A stretch of DNA of 60,037 nt from a virus. The stretch's first letter is position 1, and the number at the start of each line of letters is the position of its first letter. Location of the stretch: the IMG/VR virus record IMGVR_UViG_3300025652_000072, positions 1 to 60,037 of that record; one strand, 5' to 3'. Of the stretch, positions 48,819 to 57,453 are shown piece by piece. The position numbers were made by a program, and so were the translations under genes. The notes below the pieces were generated by a model. That model saw nothing but the letters and a program-made list of their open reading frames with translations, had not been told where the DNA came from and ran no database searches.

Positions 48819-49724
48819 TCACGATGTTTGGAGGCGTTGCTTTTGCCTCGCATATTGTTCATAACTTACACCGAGTTTGTCAGCAATAGCAACCTCAGAT
48901 TTTGTAAGTTTGATTTTTTGTTGCTTTGATCTGGTCGAACCACGGTTTGCACTAGCAACCGCAGGACCAGAATTACGGTTACGAGCAGGGGCGGTTCCAA
49001 ACTTATGTGGGAACTCTGTTCGCATTCTTCTATCAACTTCATTATAATACTCATCGCTCTGTGGGTCATACCCTTCAGTATCAACCAACGTTTTATGAAT
49101 ACTAAATGCTGTTAATGTCATAGGCTCATCCGTACCAAACCATTCGTTTTTAGATGCCCAATCAGAGGCTTTAGGGTCTGGTGGGGGAGGCGTTTTTGCT
49201 AACTGTTGTTGGTATGGAGTAAGTTGTTGTGGCTGTTGTGGCTGTTGTGCCTGTCGCTCTCTTTGTGTTTTTACTTGAGCTAATCGTTCAGTGTGTACAC
49301 CAAGCTCGCCAAGTTTACCTTGAGCTTCAACCTGTGCATCAATATCTCCACGATCTATAGCCTCTTTCAGTGTGCTTTTCCAAAGTTCTTTTTCAGCCGT
49401 TACTCTGTTTTCAAACTCTGCTACATAAGAATTATCTAATGTACTTGTTTTTCTACGAACATCATCAAGTTCTTGTTTTGTTGCTTGAGCAAATGTTAAC
49501 GCTGCTTTTTCACGACGTTCTGCTTCTCGCATTTTTGCCGTCAGTTTGCTTATACGTTTTTGTACCCCTTCACTATACTGTTCTAACTCAGAAGAATCTT
49601 TTTCTTCAGGTGCGTCATCAACAACTTCAACATCAGATTGCTCCTGTTTTTCTGAAAGGTCTACTTCAACATTTTCTTCGTTTTCAGATTCTTCAAATTC
49701 TATTTCTTGTTGTGCTTCAGCCAT
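48819..49724 (-). CDS. Putative capsid scaffold protein, 301 aa
   Basis: Acidic N-terminus (EFEESENEENVEVDLSEKQE), long central coiled coil (residues 50-165, rich in Glu/Lys/Arg/Gln), Gln/Pro linker, C-terminal basic segment (QQKIKLTKSEVAIADKLGVS) likely to bind the capsid. Composition, size and location between portal/lysis and capsid genes are those of a scaffold. Confidence 0.8.
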   Translation of the reverse strand: MAEAQQEIEFEESENEENVEVDLSEKQEQSDVEVVDDAPEEKDSSELEQYSEGVQKRISKLTAKMREAERREKAALTFAQATKQELDDVRRKTSTLDNSYVAEFENRVTAEKELWKSTLKEAIDRGDIDAQVEAQGKLGELGVHTERLAQVKTQRERQAQQPQQPQQLTPYQQQLAKTPPPPDPKASDWASKNEWFGTDEPMTLTAFSIHKTLVDTEGYDPQSDEYYNEVDRRMRTEFPHKFGTAPARNRNSGPAVASANRGSTRSKQQKIKLTKSEVAIADKLGVSYEQYARQKQRLQTS

Positions 49725-49737
49725 TTTCTACTCCGTC

Positions 49738-50229
49738 CTAAAAATGCAGTATGTCGTCAGGGTCAGTTATACGAGCAATGATTTCATCATCGTTAAGAAG
49801 ACGAACTTCACCCCCTTCTATTTTAAACCGACTTCCTGCATACCTTCCAAAAATAACCCAATCACCTTCTTTGCACCAAGGCTCTGAGTTTTCACCAAAC
49901 TTATCTGTATCTAAATAAGCTAAAGGGCCAACTTTAAGTACATATCCACAAACAGTACCTAATGCTTCTCTTTCTCTAACTTCTGTTGGTACGATAATGC
50001 CTCCATCAGTTTGCTTTTTACCTTGGTAGGGGAGTAACAATACTCGCCATCCTGTAGGTTGAGGCAATCTTCCTAATGCGCTACCAGATATTTTTGAAGG
50101 GTCTAAAAAACGGTCTTCCGCGCGAACATACGCTTGTTCTAAAGCTCCAACTTTTTTCTTTTCTTTTGGGGGGGCTTTTGGCTTTTTGTCCACATAATGA
50201 TCGGGAACAAGTAGTGTCTTAGTCATCAT
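49738..50229 (-). CDS. GroES-like co-chaperonin
   Basis: 163 residues, longer than bacterial GroES (about 95) because of a basic, Pro-rich 55-residue N-terminal extension. The GroES core is clear: GWRVLLLPYQGKKQTDGGII with the mobile loop region, GTVCGYVLKVGP, WCKEGDWVIFGRYAGSRFKI and LLNDDEIIARI at the C-terminus. Function: works with host GroEL in folding capsid protein, like T4 gp31. Its place beside the scaffold and capsid genes supports that. Confidence 0.88.
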   Translation of the reverse strand: MMTKTLLVPDHYVDKKPKAPPKEKKKVGALEQAYVRAEDRFLDPSKISGSALGRLPQPTGWRVLLLPYQGKKQTDGGIIVPTEVREREALGTVCGYVLKVGPLAYLDTDKFGENSEPWCKEGDWVIFGRYAGSRFKIEGGEVRLLNDDEIIARITDPDDILHF

Positions 50230-50413
50230 CAGTTACCTTTTCTAGCAGGTCTTTAAGATCCTGTTCAGTTATAGCAAGTTCCCCAAGCCTCGCTCGGAGT
50301 TCCTTGAATGCAGTAAAATCTGGTACAGGCCCAAAACAAAGAGCATCTTGTACTACATTTTGCCGTTCACGGACATTCTTCAACATTTTTTCGTAGATGT
50401 AAAGGTCCGACAT
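50219..50413 (-). CDS. Small helical protein, 64 aa
   Basis: A 64-residue helical protein (FKELRARLGELAITEQDLKD) overlapping both neighbours. Unknown function; between endolysin and GroES. Confidence 0.6.
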   Translation of the reverse strand: MSDLYIYEKMLKNVRERQNVVQDALCFGPVPDFTAFKELRARLGELAITEQDLKDLLEKVTDDD

Positions 50414-50862
50414 TACATTAACTCAAAATGAGGGCCATCTATAAACGGCCTTTTGCCTTCTCCCCTACGAATGTCTATATAGTTCATCATAGCTTCTTCC
50501 ATTGTACCTTCCCATGCAGCAATATTTGCTGTAGTCCATGCACCGCCCCAACGGACGACGACGTTAAGTTCACGACATGCCTCTGCCATAGCATCAGCAA
50601 TTTCATCGTAAACGCTTAACTCCCAAGAAGCACGTCCATCAATATAAGCCATAAGGTCTACTGCTCTGCCGTCTAAATGTTTAGACTTCATCGTTTTTGT
50701 TGCACCTTTAGCAAATAAAGACTCTTGCTCTTCTATTGTTCGTTTACCACAAATAACACCAAAATCTACTGTAGTTACTGTAATTGCTTTTTTCACAACT
50801 TTGACTAAAGTGCTGTTTACACCCTCTAATCGTTCATTGCTTCTTGTTGATAGCATAAACAT
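50413..50862 (-). CDS. Endolysin, M15 family (L-alanyl-D-glutamate peptidase-like)
   Basis: 149 residues, the size of T5-type endopeptidase endolysins. Zinc ligands His62 and Asp69 in SKHLDGRAVDL, and His145 in DGPHFEL; RWGGAW (W105) is the typical substrate-side motif. No signal peptide, so release needs the holin encoded just upstream (50862-51263, stop/start overlap TAATG). It cuts peptide stems of peptidoglycan and would act with the SleB-type enzyme at 2427. Confidence 0.92.
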   Translation of the reverse strand: MFMLSTRSNERLEGVNSTLVKVVKKAITVTTVDFGVICGKRTIEEQESLFAKGATKTMKSKHLDGRAVDLMAYIDGRASWELSVYDEIADAMAEACRELNVVVRWGGAWTTANIAAWEGTMEEAMMNYIDIRRGEGKRPFIDGPHFELM

Positions 50863-51263
50863 TATTTAGAAATCCCCTTGTATTTCTCAAAACTTCTCAA
50901 ACCACCTAACCCTAACATTCCCATCAACACAGGCATCATTTCACTTAGGTCTAACGCAGGGATAGCAACTAAGTAATTAAATTGTGCTAATGTAAACATC
51001 AGTATGGGGTGGATTACATAGTTGTAAGCCATTGCAACACCACATGTCCAACCAATAAATGGACGCCATCCTGCTATAAAAACATTCCTGCTTTGTGCCT
51101 CTGCCTTGTTTATTTCAAGCTGACCTTTGGCAAGCTCTTGGGCATGGCGTTCTGCCATTGTAGATATTTCATGGGCAAGTTGGTTCTTTTGATCTTTATC
51201 TTCTATAAATTTATCAAGCAGTCCTGTAACTGGTTGGACTAAAGAGCCTAATAAATTTATCAT
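50862..51263 (-). CDS. Holin, GTA 3TM family
   Basis: 133 residues. N-terminal amphipathic region and charged helix, then FIAGWRPFIGWTCGVAMAYN and two further hydrophobic segments (PILMFTLAQF, MMPVLMGMLGLGGLRSFEKY). The GWRPFIGW motif and the C-terminal LGGLRSFEKYKG are characteristic of the 3TM holin family of gene-transfer agents and marine phages. It forms lesions that release the adjacent endolysin. Confidence 0.9.
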   Translation of the reverse strand: MINLLGSLVQPVTGLLDKFIEDKDQKNQLAHEISTMAERHAQELAKGQLEINKAEAQSRNVFIAGWRPFIGWTCGVAMAYNYVIHPILMFTLAQFNYLVAIPALDLSEMMPVLMGMLGLGGLRSFEKYKGISK

Positions 51264-51538
51264 TTTTTATTCGCCCATGTTGTAAATCCCATATATGCTC
51301 CGCAAAGACTAGCGAGAGCAAAATACATAGAACTAATCAGCCCACTTAGCGCAGTTACTCTTGCTTCAGGAACAATAGGCGTACACATGAGGATTGTAAT
51401 ACAAACCATCAATACAAAAGCGCAAATAGCCATGTACCTCTGCGTTTCTTGTTTATCATGAGCATCGCTTGCCTCTTGTAAAGCGATATCATCTGCATCG
51501 ATGTTACCATCGCCATCCATATCTTTTATAGGGGTCAT
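51260..51538 (-). CDS. Membrane protein with N-terminal EF-hand loop, 92 aa
   Basis: Residues 6-17 (DMDGDGNIDADD) form a classic EF-hand/dockerin calcium loop with acidic residues at positions 1, 3, 5 and 12. Two membrane segments follow (MAICAFVLMVCITILM and SMYFALASLCGAYMG). It overlaps the holin gene by four bases. Likely a second holin, anti-holin or pinholin-like regulator that senses calcium; that function is inferred. Confidence 0.75.
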   Translation of the reverse strand: MTPIKDMDGDGNIDADDIALQEASDAHDKQETQRYMAICAFVLMVCITILMCTPIVPEARVTALSGLISSMYFALASLCGAYMGFTTWANKK

Positions 51539-52233
51539 TTTTTCTTCCCTTTCTTTTTACCTTCTGAATATAAATTATTAAAAGTAGTAATAGGGTCTAA
51601 GTAAGAATCATGCCCTTCTGCAGAATGCACCCATTGTGAAGGAGCAAAATCTGGCGCACCTTCCCCTGTTCTCCACAAAGCAGGACTCGTAGCTCGCACT
51701 CTATTATTGGGCAATGCTACAAAATTACCTGTCCAACTACCTGCATCGGTAAGGTAAATTACATGAGATTGTTTATGTTGTGCAGGGTCATCTGCTATAT
51801 CGTTTCCTGTATAATCTACCGTAAACATATACTTACCTGTGTAAAATTCACCATCTATTTTACAAAGCCAAGGCGAAGAACTCACTCTATCCATAACAAC
51901 TACACTATGCTCTCTAGATTCGCAATCCCAAGGTTGACACAAATGGTCTAACATAGGTTCAGGCCACTCTTCTACAGGTATATCGGCAACTAAACCTTCT
52001 ATTGGCATCCTTGCCCACATAGCTCCACCATGTAAGTTTTGCCCCATATCATTACCTTCAAGCTCTTCACAACCTGTAAAAACAACCTGAAAACTTAACG
52101 ACCTATCGGGTATTGTATTTACAGCAATAGCAATAGCATGAAGAAACTCACCATGATAATTGGTATGGTTGCAAGTAAATTCTTTCCGCACCCAACAATT
52201 AAAGTGCGGAATATTACTAATAAGATAGGACAT
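51535..52233 (-). CDS. Conserved structural protein next to portal, 232 aa
   Basis: An unusual mixture of Cys/Trp/His (FNCWVRKEFTCNHTNYHGEF, CQPWDC) and beta-rich segments, ending in a Lys tail (GKKKGKKK). Proteins like this lie beside the portal gene in marine phages, without assigned function. Its start is close to the portal stop, in the same operon. Confidence 0.65.
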   Translation of the reverse strand: MSYLISNIPHFNCWVRKEFTCNHTNYHGEFLHAIAIAVNTIPDRSLSFQVVFTGCEELEGNDMGQNLHGGAMWARMPIEGLVADIPVEEWPEPMLDHLCQPWDCESREHSVVVMDRVSSSPWLCKIDGEFYTGKYMFTVDYTGNDIADDPAQHKQSHVIYLTDAGSWTGNFVALPNNRVRATSPALWRTGEGAPDFAPSQWVHSAEGHDSYLDPITTFNNLYSEGKKKGKKK

Positions 52234-52239
52234 TACCTA

Positions 52240-54615
52240 TCAACCTCTAGTATTTGCATTTTTCTGTTGTGCTATCCTCGCTCGCATTTGAGCAATATCT
52301 TCTGTACTGTTAATTCTATCTTGACCTAACTGGAACTGTTGCTGTTGCCGTTGTTGGTCAAGTGCTAATTTCCTTTGATCTATTTGTTGGTCTGCCATCA
52401 TTTCCTGTTCACGCAACTGCAACTCTTGCTGTTTTATCTGCACTAATGGGTCTTGGTCTTGTGCAGGTGGTTGTGATTGTTGAAACTGAGCAAATAACTG
52501 TGCTTGCATCTGGGCAACCATAGCTTCCTGTTGCTCTGGCGGTACTTGTTGCCCCTGCATTTGTTGTTGAACAGCAACTTTCGCTTTTAACCCTAAATGC
52601 TCGTATATATGTTTTTCTAACAATATCGCAACAGGTGGTTGTATCTGCGCTACTTTACTATTCATGTATGCTAGATGCACCGCAATATGAGCATCGTGGT
52701 CCTGTTCTGGAAACGCCTGTAATGTACCCTGTCCATTTGCAACATTACTTGTTTCCATGTTTTCCATAGCAGGATCCATGGGACGTTGTTCAGGTTCCGG
52801 TTTTAGTATTTGGTCTATATTATTCACACCTAACGCTTCATACACACGGTGGTATGCCTCATACAAATTGTGCATATCGGGGGCCGCTACCGCTAATTTT
52901 AACTGCTCTTGAGCTAAAACAACCCTTTGTGACATACTAAAGATGTTCGGGTCACTTACTGGTAGTATATCTATCCTACCATCAAAATCTTGGCTTTTTA
53001 TCTGCCCATCTACACCTGTATCGTAAGGGTAAGGCCGTGGATCTTGGGCAAATAACGCTCCTAACATCTTTAATTCATGTTTTAATGACGCATGTAGCCG
53101 TTTATGCACCGCTGAAACTATACGGCTTCCTCGCTCAAGTAACGCAATGGTCGTACCAACTGGCATTTCTTGGTTACCCTGACCAACACCCATATCAGTC
53201 GTACCAATAAAGCGTTGCGCGGCCTCAACAACAAAACCCATAAGCTGAAACAGGGTAGCACTCGGCTCTTTATACGGTAATGGCATCAAAGACGCCTTTA
53301 AATCTCCTCCAGGAACATCAACATCCCTAAATTCTCCAGGACTCAACGGGTTTTGCTCATCTGCAATCCGCAAACCGCGAGCTTTAAACCCTGCGGGCAT
53401 ATTTGCCAACGTTCCTGAGTCAATTAACTGGCGTAAATTAGCCGTTGCCGTACGAGACAAGTTGCCAAGCAAATGTATCAGCCCAAAACCATAAAAACCA
53501 AGTCCTGGAGTAAATTTATACTGCACGAAATGTTGAATTTTATCTTTATTTGGGTCATCTTGTAGGTAATTACGCCTAATTGACAATACATCCCCTGTAT
53601 CTTTACATACAGTTACGATATAAGGCAGTTTTAAACCTGTTTCTTCGTCATTTTCTCCCTTATCTGCATATTCTTCTAGGTCTAAGAAACAATGACATTC
53701 GTACAAAGTAAACTGTTCATCATTATATGTAGGGCTTATGCCTTCTATATCATCATAAGCTGATTGAACTTCATCCGTAGAGGAAGAAGCACTGCTTTCC
53801 CCCTCCATATCCATGTAAAAACCAGAAAGTTGTAACTTCTTCAACTCATTTTGTGAGATTTTTATAACATGTGTTATACGTTCTGCCGACTGTAAGTCCG
53901 TAGCAATGTATGGAACAATCACTTCTTCAGCAGGAACAAACTTACTTACTGGCCTATCTAGCATTTCATCACGATAAACCTTCTTAAACGCACTTCCTGC
54001 CAAACCTAAGTAATAAAGCATCTGGTCAAACTCAGGCTCGTACTCTTCCATTTCATACATTATCTGGTAATTCATGTATTCCTGCACACGTTGAGCCTGT
54101 TGCTCTATCGCAGGAGTAGGCATACCAATAATATTCGCGCGGACAGGGCCTCCACTTGGCAACATCTCCTTATAAGCAGATGCCTGAAACTGTGTAATAG
54201 CCTCGTTCAGTAATGGGTGGATAACACCAGTTGCACCTTCAAACGGTTCCGTACGAGTTTCGTACCGCATACCCAGTAAATCCAAACCCTTTACATAAGT
54301 ATCTTCCCAATCACTACGGCTGTTTTTATCCTCCTCTACAGAAGACGTAACATAACTCGCAACCTCACCTAATGTAGTATCTTTTAAATTTTCCGCTAAA
54401 TTATCGTAAAAGTTTTCTGGCTCCTCACCAAAAACAACCTCTTCCATACCTGTAGTTATTTCTACCCCACCATCATCATCTTCTACAATTTCAACCTCGC
54501 CATCAAAAAACATATCCTGCTGAGCTTGTAGATCCTCCTCTTCAAAACTCATATCCTCTACAGGAGCCTGTATCAACGCCCGATCTACATTATTTACCTT
54601 AGGAGACAATGCCAT
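52240..54615 (-). CDS. Portal protein, P22-like
   Basis: 791 residues, long as in P22-type portals (about 725). Acidic N-terminus (EEEDLQAQQDMFFDGEVEIV), core with EDTYVKGLDLLGMRYETRTE and a long alpha-helical, Gln-rich C-terminal tail (AQFQQSQPPAQDQDPLVQ...), comparable to the barrel helix of P22. Forms the dodecameric ring through which DNA is packaged by the terminase. Its ATG overlaps the end of the terminase gene by one base. Confidence 0.9.
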   Translation of the reverse strand: MALSPKVNNVDRALIQAPVEDMSFEEEDLQAQQDMFFDGEVEIVEDDDGGVEITTGMEEVVFGEEPENFYDNLAENLKDTTLGEVASYVTSSVEEDKNSRSDWEDTYVKGLDLLGMRYETRTEPFEGATGVIHPLLNEAITQFQASAYKEMLPSGGPVRANIIGMPTPAIEQQAQRVQEYMNYQIMYEMEEYEPEFDQMLYYLGLAGSAFKKVYRDEMLDRPVSKFVPAEEVIVPYIATDLQSAERITHVIKISQNELKKLQLSGFYMDMEGESSASSSTDEVQSAYDDIEGISPTYNDEQFTLYECHCFLDLEEYADKGENDEETGLKLPYIVTVCKDTGDVLSIRRNYLQDDPNKDKIQHFVQYKFTPGLGFYGFGLIHLLGNLSRTATANLRQLIDSGTLANMPAGFKARGLRIADEQNPLSPGEFRDVDVPGGDLKASLMPLPYKEPSATLFQLMGFVVEAAQRFIGTTDMGVGQGNQEMPVGTTIALLERGSRIVSAVHKRLHASLKHELKMLGALFAQDPRPYPYDTGVDGQIKSQDFDGRIDILPVSDPNIFSMSQRVVLAQEQLKLAVAAPDMHNLYEAYHRVYEALGVNNIDQILKPEPEQRPMDPAMENMETSNVANGQGTLQAFPEQDHDAHIAVHLAYMNSKVAQIQPPVAILLEKHIYEHLGLKAKVAVQQQMQGQQVPPEQQEAMVAQMQAQLFAQFQQSQPPAQDQDPLVQIKQQELQLREQEMMADQQIDQRKLALDQQRQQQQFQLGQDRINSTEDIAQMRARIAQQKNANTRG

Positions 54616-56081
54616 TAATAGTAACTCCTCATTCTAGGGGCAGACTCTTCATCCTCATAATCTTCCGGATGTTGAATAAAACCGCCCTCTCTAAATCTTC
54701 GCAACGCCTGTGTCACCGTATCAACATAATCATCATGCTCTCCGGCAGGAAACGCCGCACACTCCTCAATAACTTCTTCCGACCAACGTGTATCTGGAGC
54801 CCATACTAATCCTGATTCTAGTAAAGGTGCAATAGAATTCACTCTCGTATGTTTATCATTTCCTCTCGACGGGCTGTAATTCTGTACCGGAATGCCCATG
54901 TTCCGCAACTCCTGAGTCAACGGCATACCCGACGCTTTCGCCTCAATCAACACACACTCGGGGTCCCAATACTTATACTCCTCTAACGCCTTACGACGCA
55001 AGTCCGGAAAATCCCATCTGCCTCTCTGCGCATCAACCAATAATATATTCGCAGGAGCACCATCATATGGATAAAAAACACCCCACGTTGTTATAGCACT
55101 AAAATCCGCAGACTCCTTCTTACTATACGCTGTATCATAAGACTGCATCACATAATCTAAATTAGGCAAATCCTCCTTCTTCCACTCCTGCCACCACTCA
55201 CGTTTAAGTATCGCGGCTCCCTCACTCGTCGGGTTCTGCTGCCACTGCGCTTCCCACTTACCTACAGACAAACTTCCCTTAACCGCTAATAAATCTTCTT
55301 GCTTCCAATACTCAGGCCACAACGGTTTATTTGTCTCGGGCATCAAAGCAGGGAACTCCACAACCTCCCACTTATCAGCCAATATATCTCGCGCTTGCTG
55401 TCGCAACAACTTCCCCGTCAAATCGTTTTCTGCCCAACGAGTCATTATAATTACTATACTCCCTCCGGGCTGTAACCTTTGACGTGGCCCAGAAGTATAC
55501 CACTCATACGCATGTTCCAACGCAGTAGGGGACAAAGCATCTTGCTCGGAATGGGGGTCATCGATAATTAACAAATCCGCACCACGGCCCGTCACCGCTC
55601 CACCAACTCCAGCCGCAAAATATTCACCACCCTTAGAAGTTTCCCATCTTCCAGCAGCTTGGCTATCCGCTCGCAACTCCACATCAAATATTCCACGGTA
55701 CTCCTGCGAATTCATCAGGTTTCTCGTCTTACGTCCAAACCTAAACGCCAACTCCGCAGTATGCGTAGTCTGCATTATCTTCAACGTAGGCCTCTTACCC
55801 ATCAACCACGAAGGCAGCAAATAACTTCCAAACTCACTCTTCGTATGTCGGGGGGGCATATTCACAATTAAACGCTTTAAATCACCAGTAGCCAAACGAT
55901 TAAACTTCTCAGCCATAATTCCATGGTGGCGACCATTCACAAACTCAGGCCAAACCATTTTACAATACGTCATAAAATCATTCTGCGCAGCTTCAGTCTT
56001 ACTCAAATAACTCGCACGGTCCAATAACGTAGCAAACTTCTTCAAATGTTCCTCAGGAACATACTCTAAACCACTATCCAT
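54615..56081 (-). CDS. Terminase large subunit (TIGR01630-like)
   Basis: 488 residues. ATPase domain: Walker A-like PPRHTKSE (residues 76-83), Walker B LLIIDDPH near 170, and IIMTRWAENDLTG (coupling motif). Nuclease domain: SYDTAYSKKESAD, LIEAKASG and GEHDDYVDT carry the acidic residues of an RNase H-fold nuclease. Packaging motor and headful or site-specific cutting enzyme; partner small subunit is at 58697. Confidence 0.94.
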   Translation of the reverse strand: MDSGLEYVPEEHLKKFATLLDRASYLSKTEAAQNDFMTYCKMVWPEFVNGRHHGIMAEKFNRLATGDLKRLIVNMPPRHTKSEFGSYLLPSWLMGKRPTLKIMQTTHTAELAFRFGRKTRNLMNSQEYRGIFDVELRADSQAAGRWETSKGGEYFAAGVGGAVTGRGADLLIIDDPHSEQDALSPTALEHAYEWYTSGPRQRLQPGGSIVIIMTRWAENDLTGKLLRQQARDILADKWEVVEFPALMPETNKPLWPEYWKQEDLLAVKGSLSVGKWEAQWQQNPTSEGAAILKREWWQEWKKEDLPNLDYVMQSYDTAYSKKESADFSAITTWGVFYPYDGAPANILLVDAQRGRWDFPDLRRKALEEYKYWDPECVLIEAKASGMPLTQELRNMGIPVQNYSPSRGNDKHTRVNSIAPLLESGLVWAPDTRWSEEVIEECAAFPAGEHDDYVDTVTQALRRFREGGFIQHPEDYEDEESAPRMRSYY

Positions 56082-56087
56082 TATAAA

Positions 56088-56243
56088 CTAATCACTCAAC
56101 TCATTAGCAACCTCTCCTTGGCAACACTCATCTATGTTTTTTCCACAAGCACACTGCAAATGTCCTCCTACATAATGGTTTCCCAAAGGGTTCTTTTCAC
56201 AACCACACTTTTCACAAATTTCAAAATCATTTTCAACCAACAA
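56088..56243 (-). CDS. Small Cys-rich zinc-binding protein, TTG start, 51 aa
   Basis: A frame with TTG start, GAGGAG seven bases upstream, and the pattern CEKCGCEKN ... LQCACGKNIDECC: eight cysteines in small knots, likely one or two zinc sites. It ends seven bases before the terminase large-subunit gene. An overlapping ATG in another frame is too close to the ribosome-binding site and encodes no plausible protein. Role unknown; possibly a packaging co-factor. Confidence 0.6.
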   Translation of the reverse strand: MLVENDFEICEKCGCEKNPLGNHYVGGHLQCACGKNIDECCQGEVANELSD

Positions 56244-56337
56244 AACATTTCTCCTCAATATTCAATAATTTCTTATATATCGAAAATTTTTCAAGGACAA
56301 TGAACCTATAATCAATAACAACAATAAAGGGGGGTAG

Positions 56338-56367
56338 GTCAACTGTTTAAGGACTCATATAGTTGAC
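56338..56367. promoter_or_regulatory. Spaced inverted repeat upstream of terminase
   Basis: GTCAACT (56338-56344) and AGTTGAC (56361-56367), 16 bases apart, in the 300-bp leader before the small zinc gene and terminase. On the minus strand the right arm reads AAAAAGTCAACTATATGAG, close to AAAAGTCAACTTATATACT before the gene at 1184. Possibly an operator or promoter element. Confidence 0.4.
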
Positions 56368-56414
56368 TTTTTGTGAAATGTTTTTGGATCATGTAGAAAT
56401 GTTCAGAACAGGGT

Positions 56415-56440
56415 AAAGGGTGCTACTAATACCACCCTTT
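56415..56440 (+). terminator. Hairpin with U tract on the plus strand
   Basis: AAAGGGTG pairs with CACCCTTT around a 10-nt loop. The plus strand then reads TTTTTGC, so it could stop rightward transcription or act in both directions. It lies between the 163-residue protein gene and the terminase leader. Confidence 0.5.
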
Positions 56441-56505
56441 TTGCTCAGGGGGGGCGGGCAAAAACCGTGCCAGTTTTACCGCACCAAATTTTAGGGGTAC
56501 CTTAT

Positions 56506-56535
56506 AAAAAAGGGGCGGGTAAAAAACCCGCCCCA
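56506..56535 (-). terminator. Strong rho-independent terminator
   Basis: Minus strand: GGGGCGGG, loop TTTTTTA, CCCGCCCC, then TTTTTTATAAGG. Directly after the stop of the gene at 56546. The terminase/portal genes beyond it therefore need another promoter. Confidence 0.9.
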
Positions 56536-56545
56536 AATTAAAACC

Positions 56546-57037
56546 CTACTTTTTAGGGGCCTTGGTTTGTGGCTTAACTACTAGCTGTACTTGTGGTACG
56601 CCCCATGTACTTGCGCTACGGCTAAACCCGCCGTTAAGCAATGCCAGTAAAACAATAGGTTTTACCGCACTTTGGCCGCCGCTTGGTATACCCAACGCGC
56701 CCTTGCTTTTACAGGCGTTTAACCAAGCACCTAATGTTAGCTGGCCATTAAGTGCGTGCCATAACATAGTTTGGCGCACGCCGTATTGCTTGGCATTAAA
56801 ACCACCTAGCGTTTTACTAGGGGCCTTGCCGCCTTTGCCCATTGTAAAACTAGCAAAGGTAACGCCGTTGCATGGTACTATTGCAACGTTGTTAGGGTTG
56901 CCGCCAGCGTGGGTAGCTAGCCATTGGTTTACAGCTGCATAATTAAATGCCCCTGTTTTGGTAAGTAGTGGGCCTTTAAGTGTAGCACCTGTAACAACCG
57001 TGTTACTTGGTGCAGTAGTGGTATTTGCTTGTGCCAT
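56546..57037 (-). CDS. Conserved hypothetical protein, paralog of 687..1184
   Basis: 163 residues with the KPIVLLALLNGGFSRSASTW motif, then GVPQVQLVVK and a basic tail, plus GGNPNNVAIVPC in the middle; both are shared with the product at 687..1184. The DNA is visibly richer in G+C than its neighbours, suggesting separate acquisition or strong codon selection. It has its own strong terminator and an AAAGGG site before the ATG, so it is an independent transcription unit inside the late region. Not a known virion protein; function unknown. Confidence 0.75.
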   Translation of the reverse strand: MAQANTTTAPSNTVVTGATLKGPLLTKTGAFNYAAVNQWLATHAGGNPNNVAIVPCNGVTFASFTMGKGGKAPSKTLGGFNAKQYGVRQTMLWHALNGQLTLGAWLNACKSKGALGIPSGGQSAVKPIVLLALLNGGFSRSASTWGVPQVQLVVKPQTKAPKK

Positions 57038-57190
57038 TTTTTTAACCCTTTAAATGGTGGGGCCTTGCCCCGTTAACCGCCAGCGGTTGCTGGCATGCCT
57101 ATTATATAACACCCCATTAAATGTAATACAACCCCATACATGCACTTTTTTTAATTTATTTTATCACGGTATTTTTGGGCCTTGCCCGCG

Positions 57191-57210
57191 ACTTGACTTG
57201 ACTTGACTTG
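57191..57210. repeat. Tandem (ACTTG)4
   Basis: Four perfect copies of the 5-mer ACTTG in the 600-bp non-coding region between VRR-NUC and the paralog gene. Part of an origin- or pac-like repeat region. Confidence 0.85.
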
Positions 57211-57234
57211 ACGTGATATATGTATATACACGCA

Positions 57235-57248
57235 GATCAGTGACGATC
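57235..57248. repeat. GATC pair at 10-bp spacing
   Basis: GATC at 57235 and 57245, exactly 10 bp apart, upstream of the larger GATC array and with the same phase. Confidence 0.7.
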
Positions 57249-57250
57249 AT

Positions 57251-57289
57251 ACATGTACACGCTCTCTCTCGTCGTAATCTTAATCTCAG
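57251..57289. repeat. GA-rich leader repeat, copy with a 5-codon frame
   Basis: 57251-57280 matches the HTH gene leader (1562-1591) at 28 of 30 positions. On the minus strand it supplies a ribosome-binding site followed by ATG and a stop after four more codons (MYDRH). Confidence 0.7.
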
Positions 57290-57453
57290 TATGGGTCGCT
57301 GTAAAACGCCAGTAAACAAACGACAACAAGACAAATCACAAATACCATTGGTCTATACCTTTGCTAGTTAACAATGGCTATTGTATACCCTAGTGCAATG
57401 GTCAGTTGTTGTCTTATGTTGTACTTTTTGCTCTCCTCAATTATTAGTCGTCC

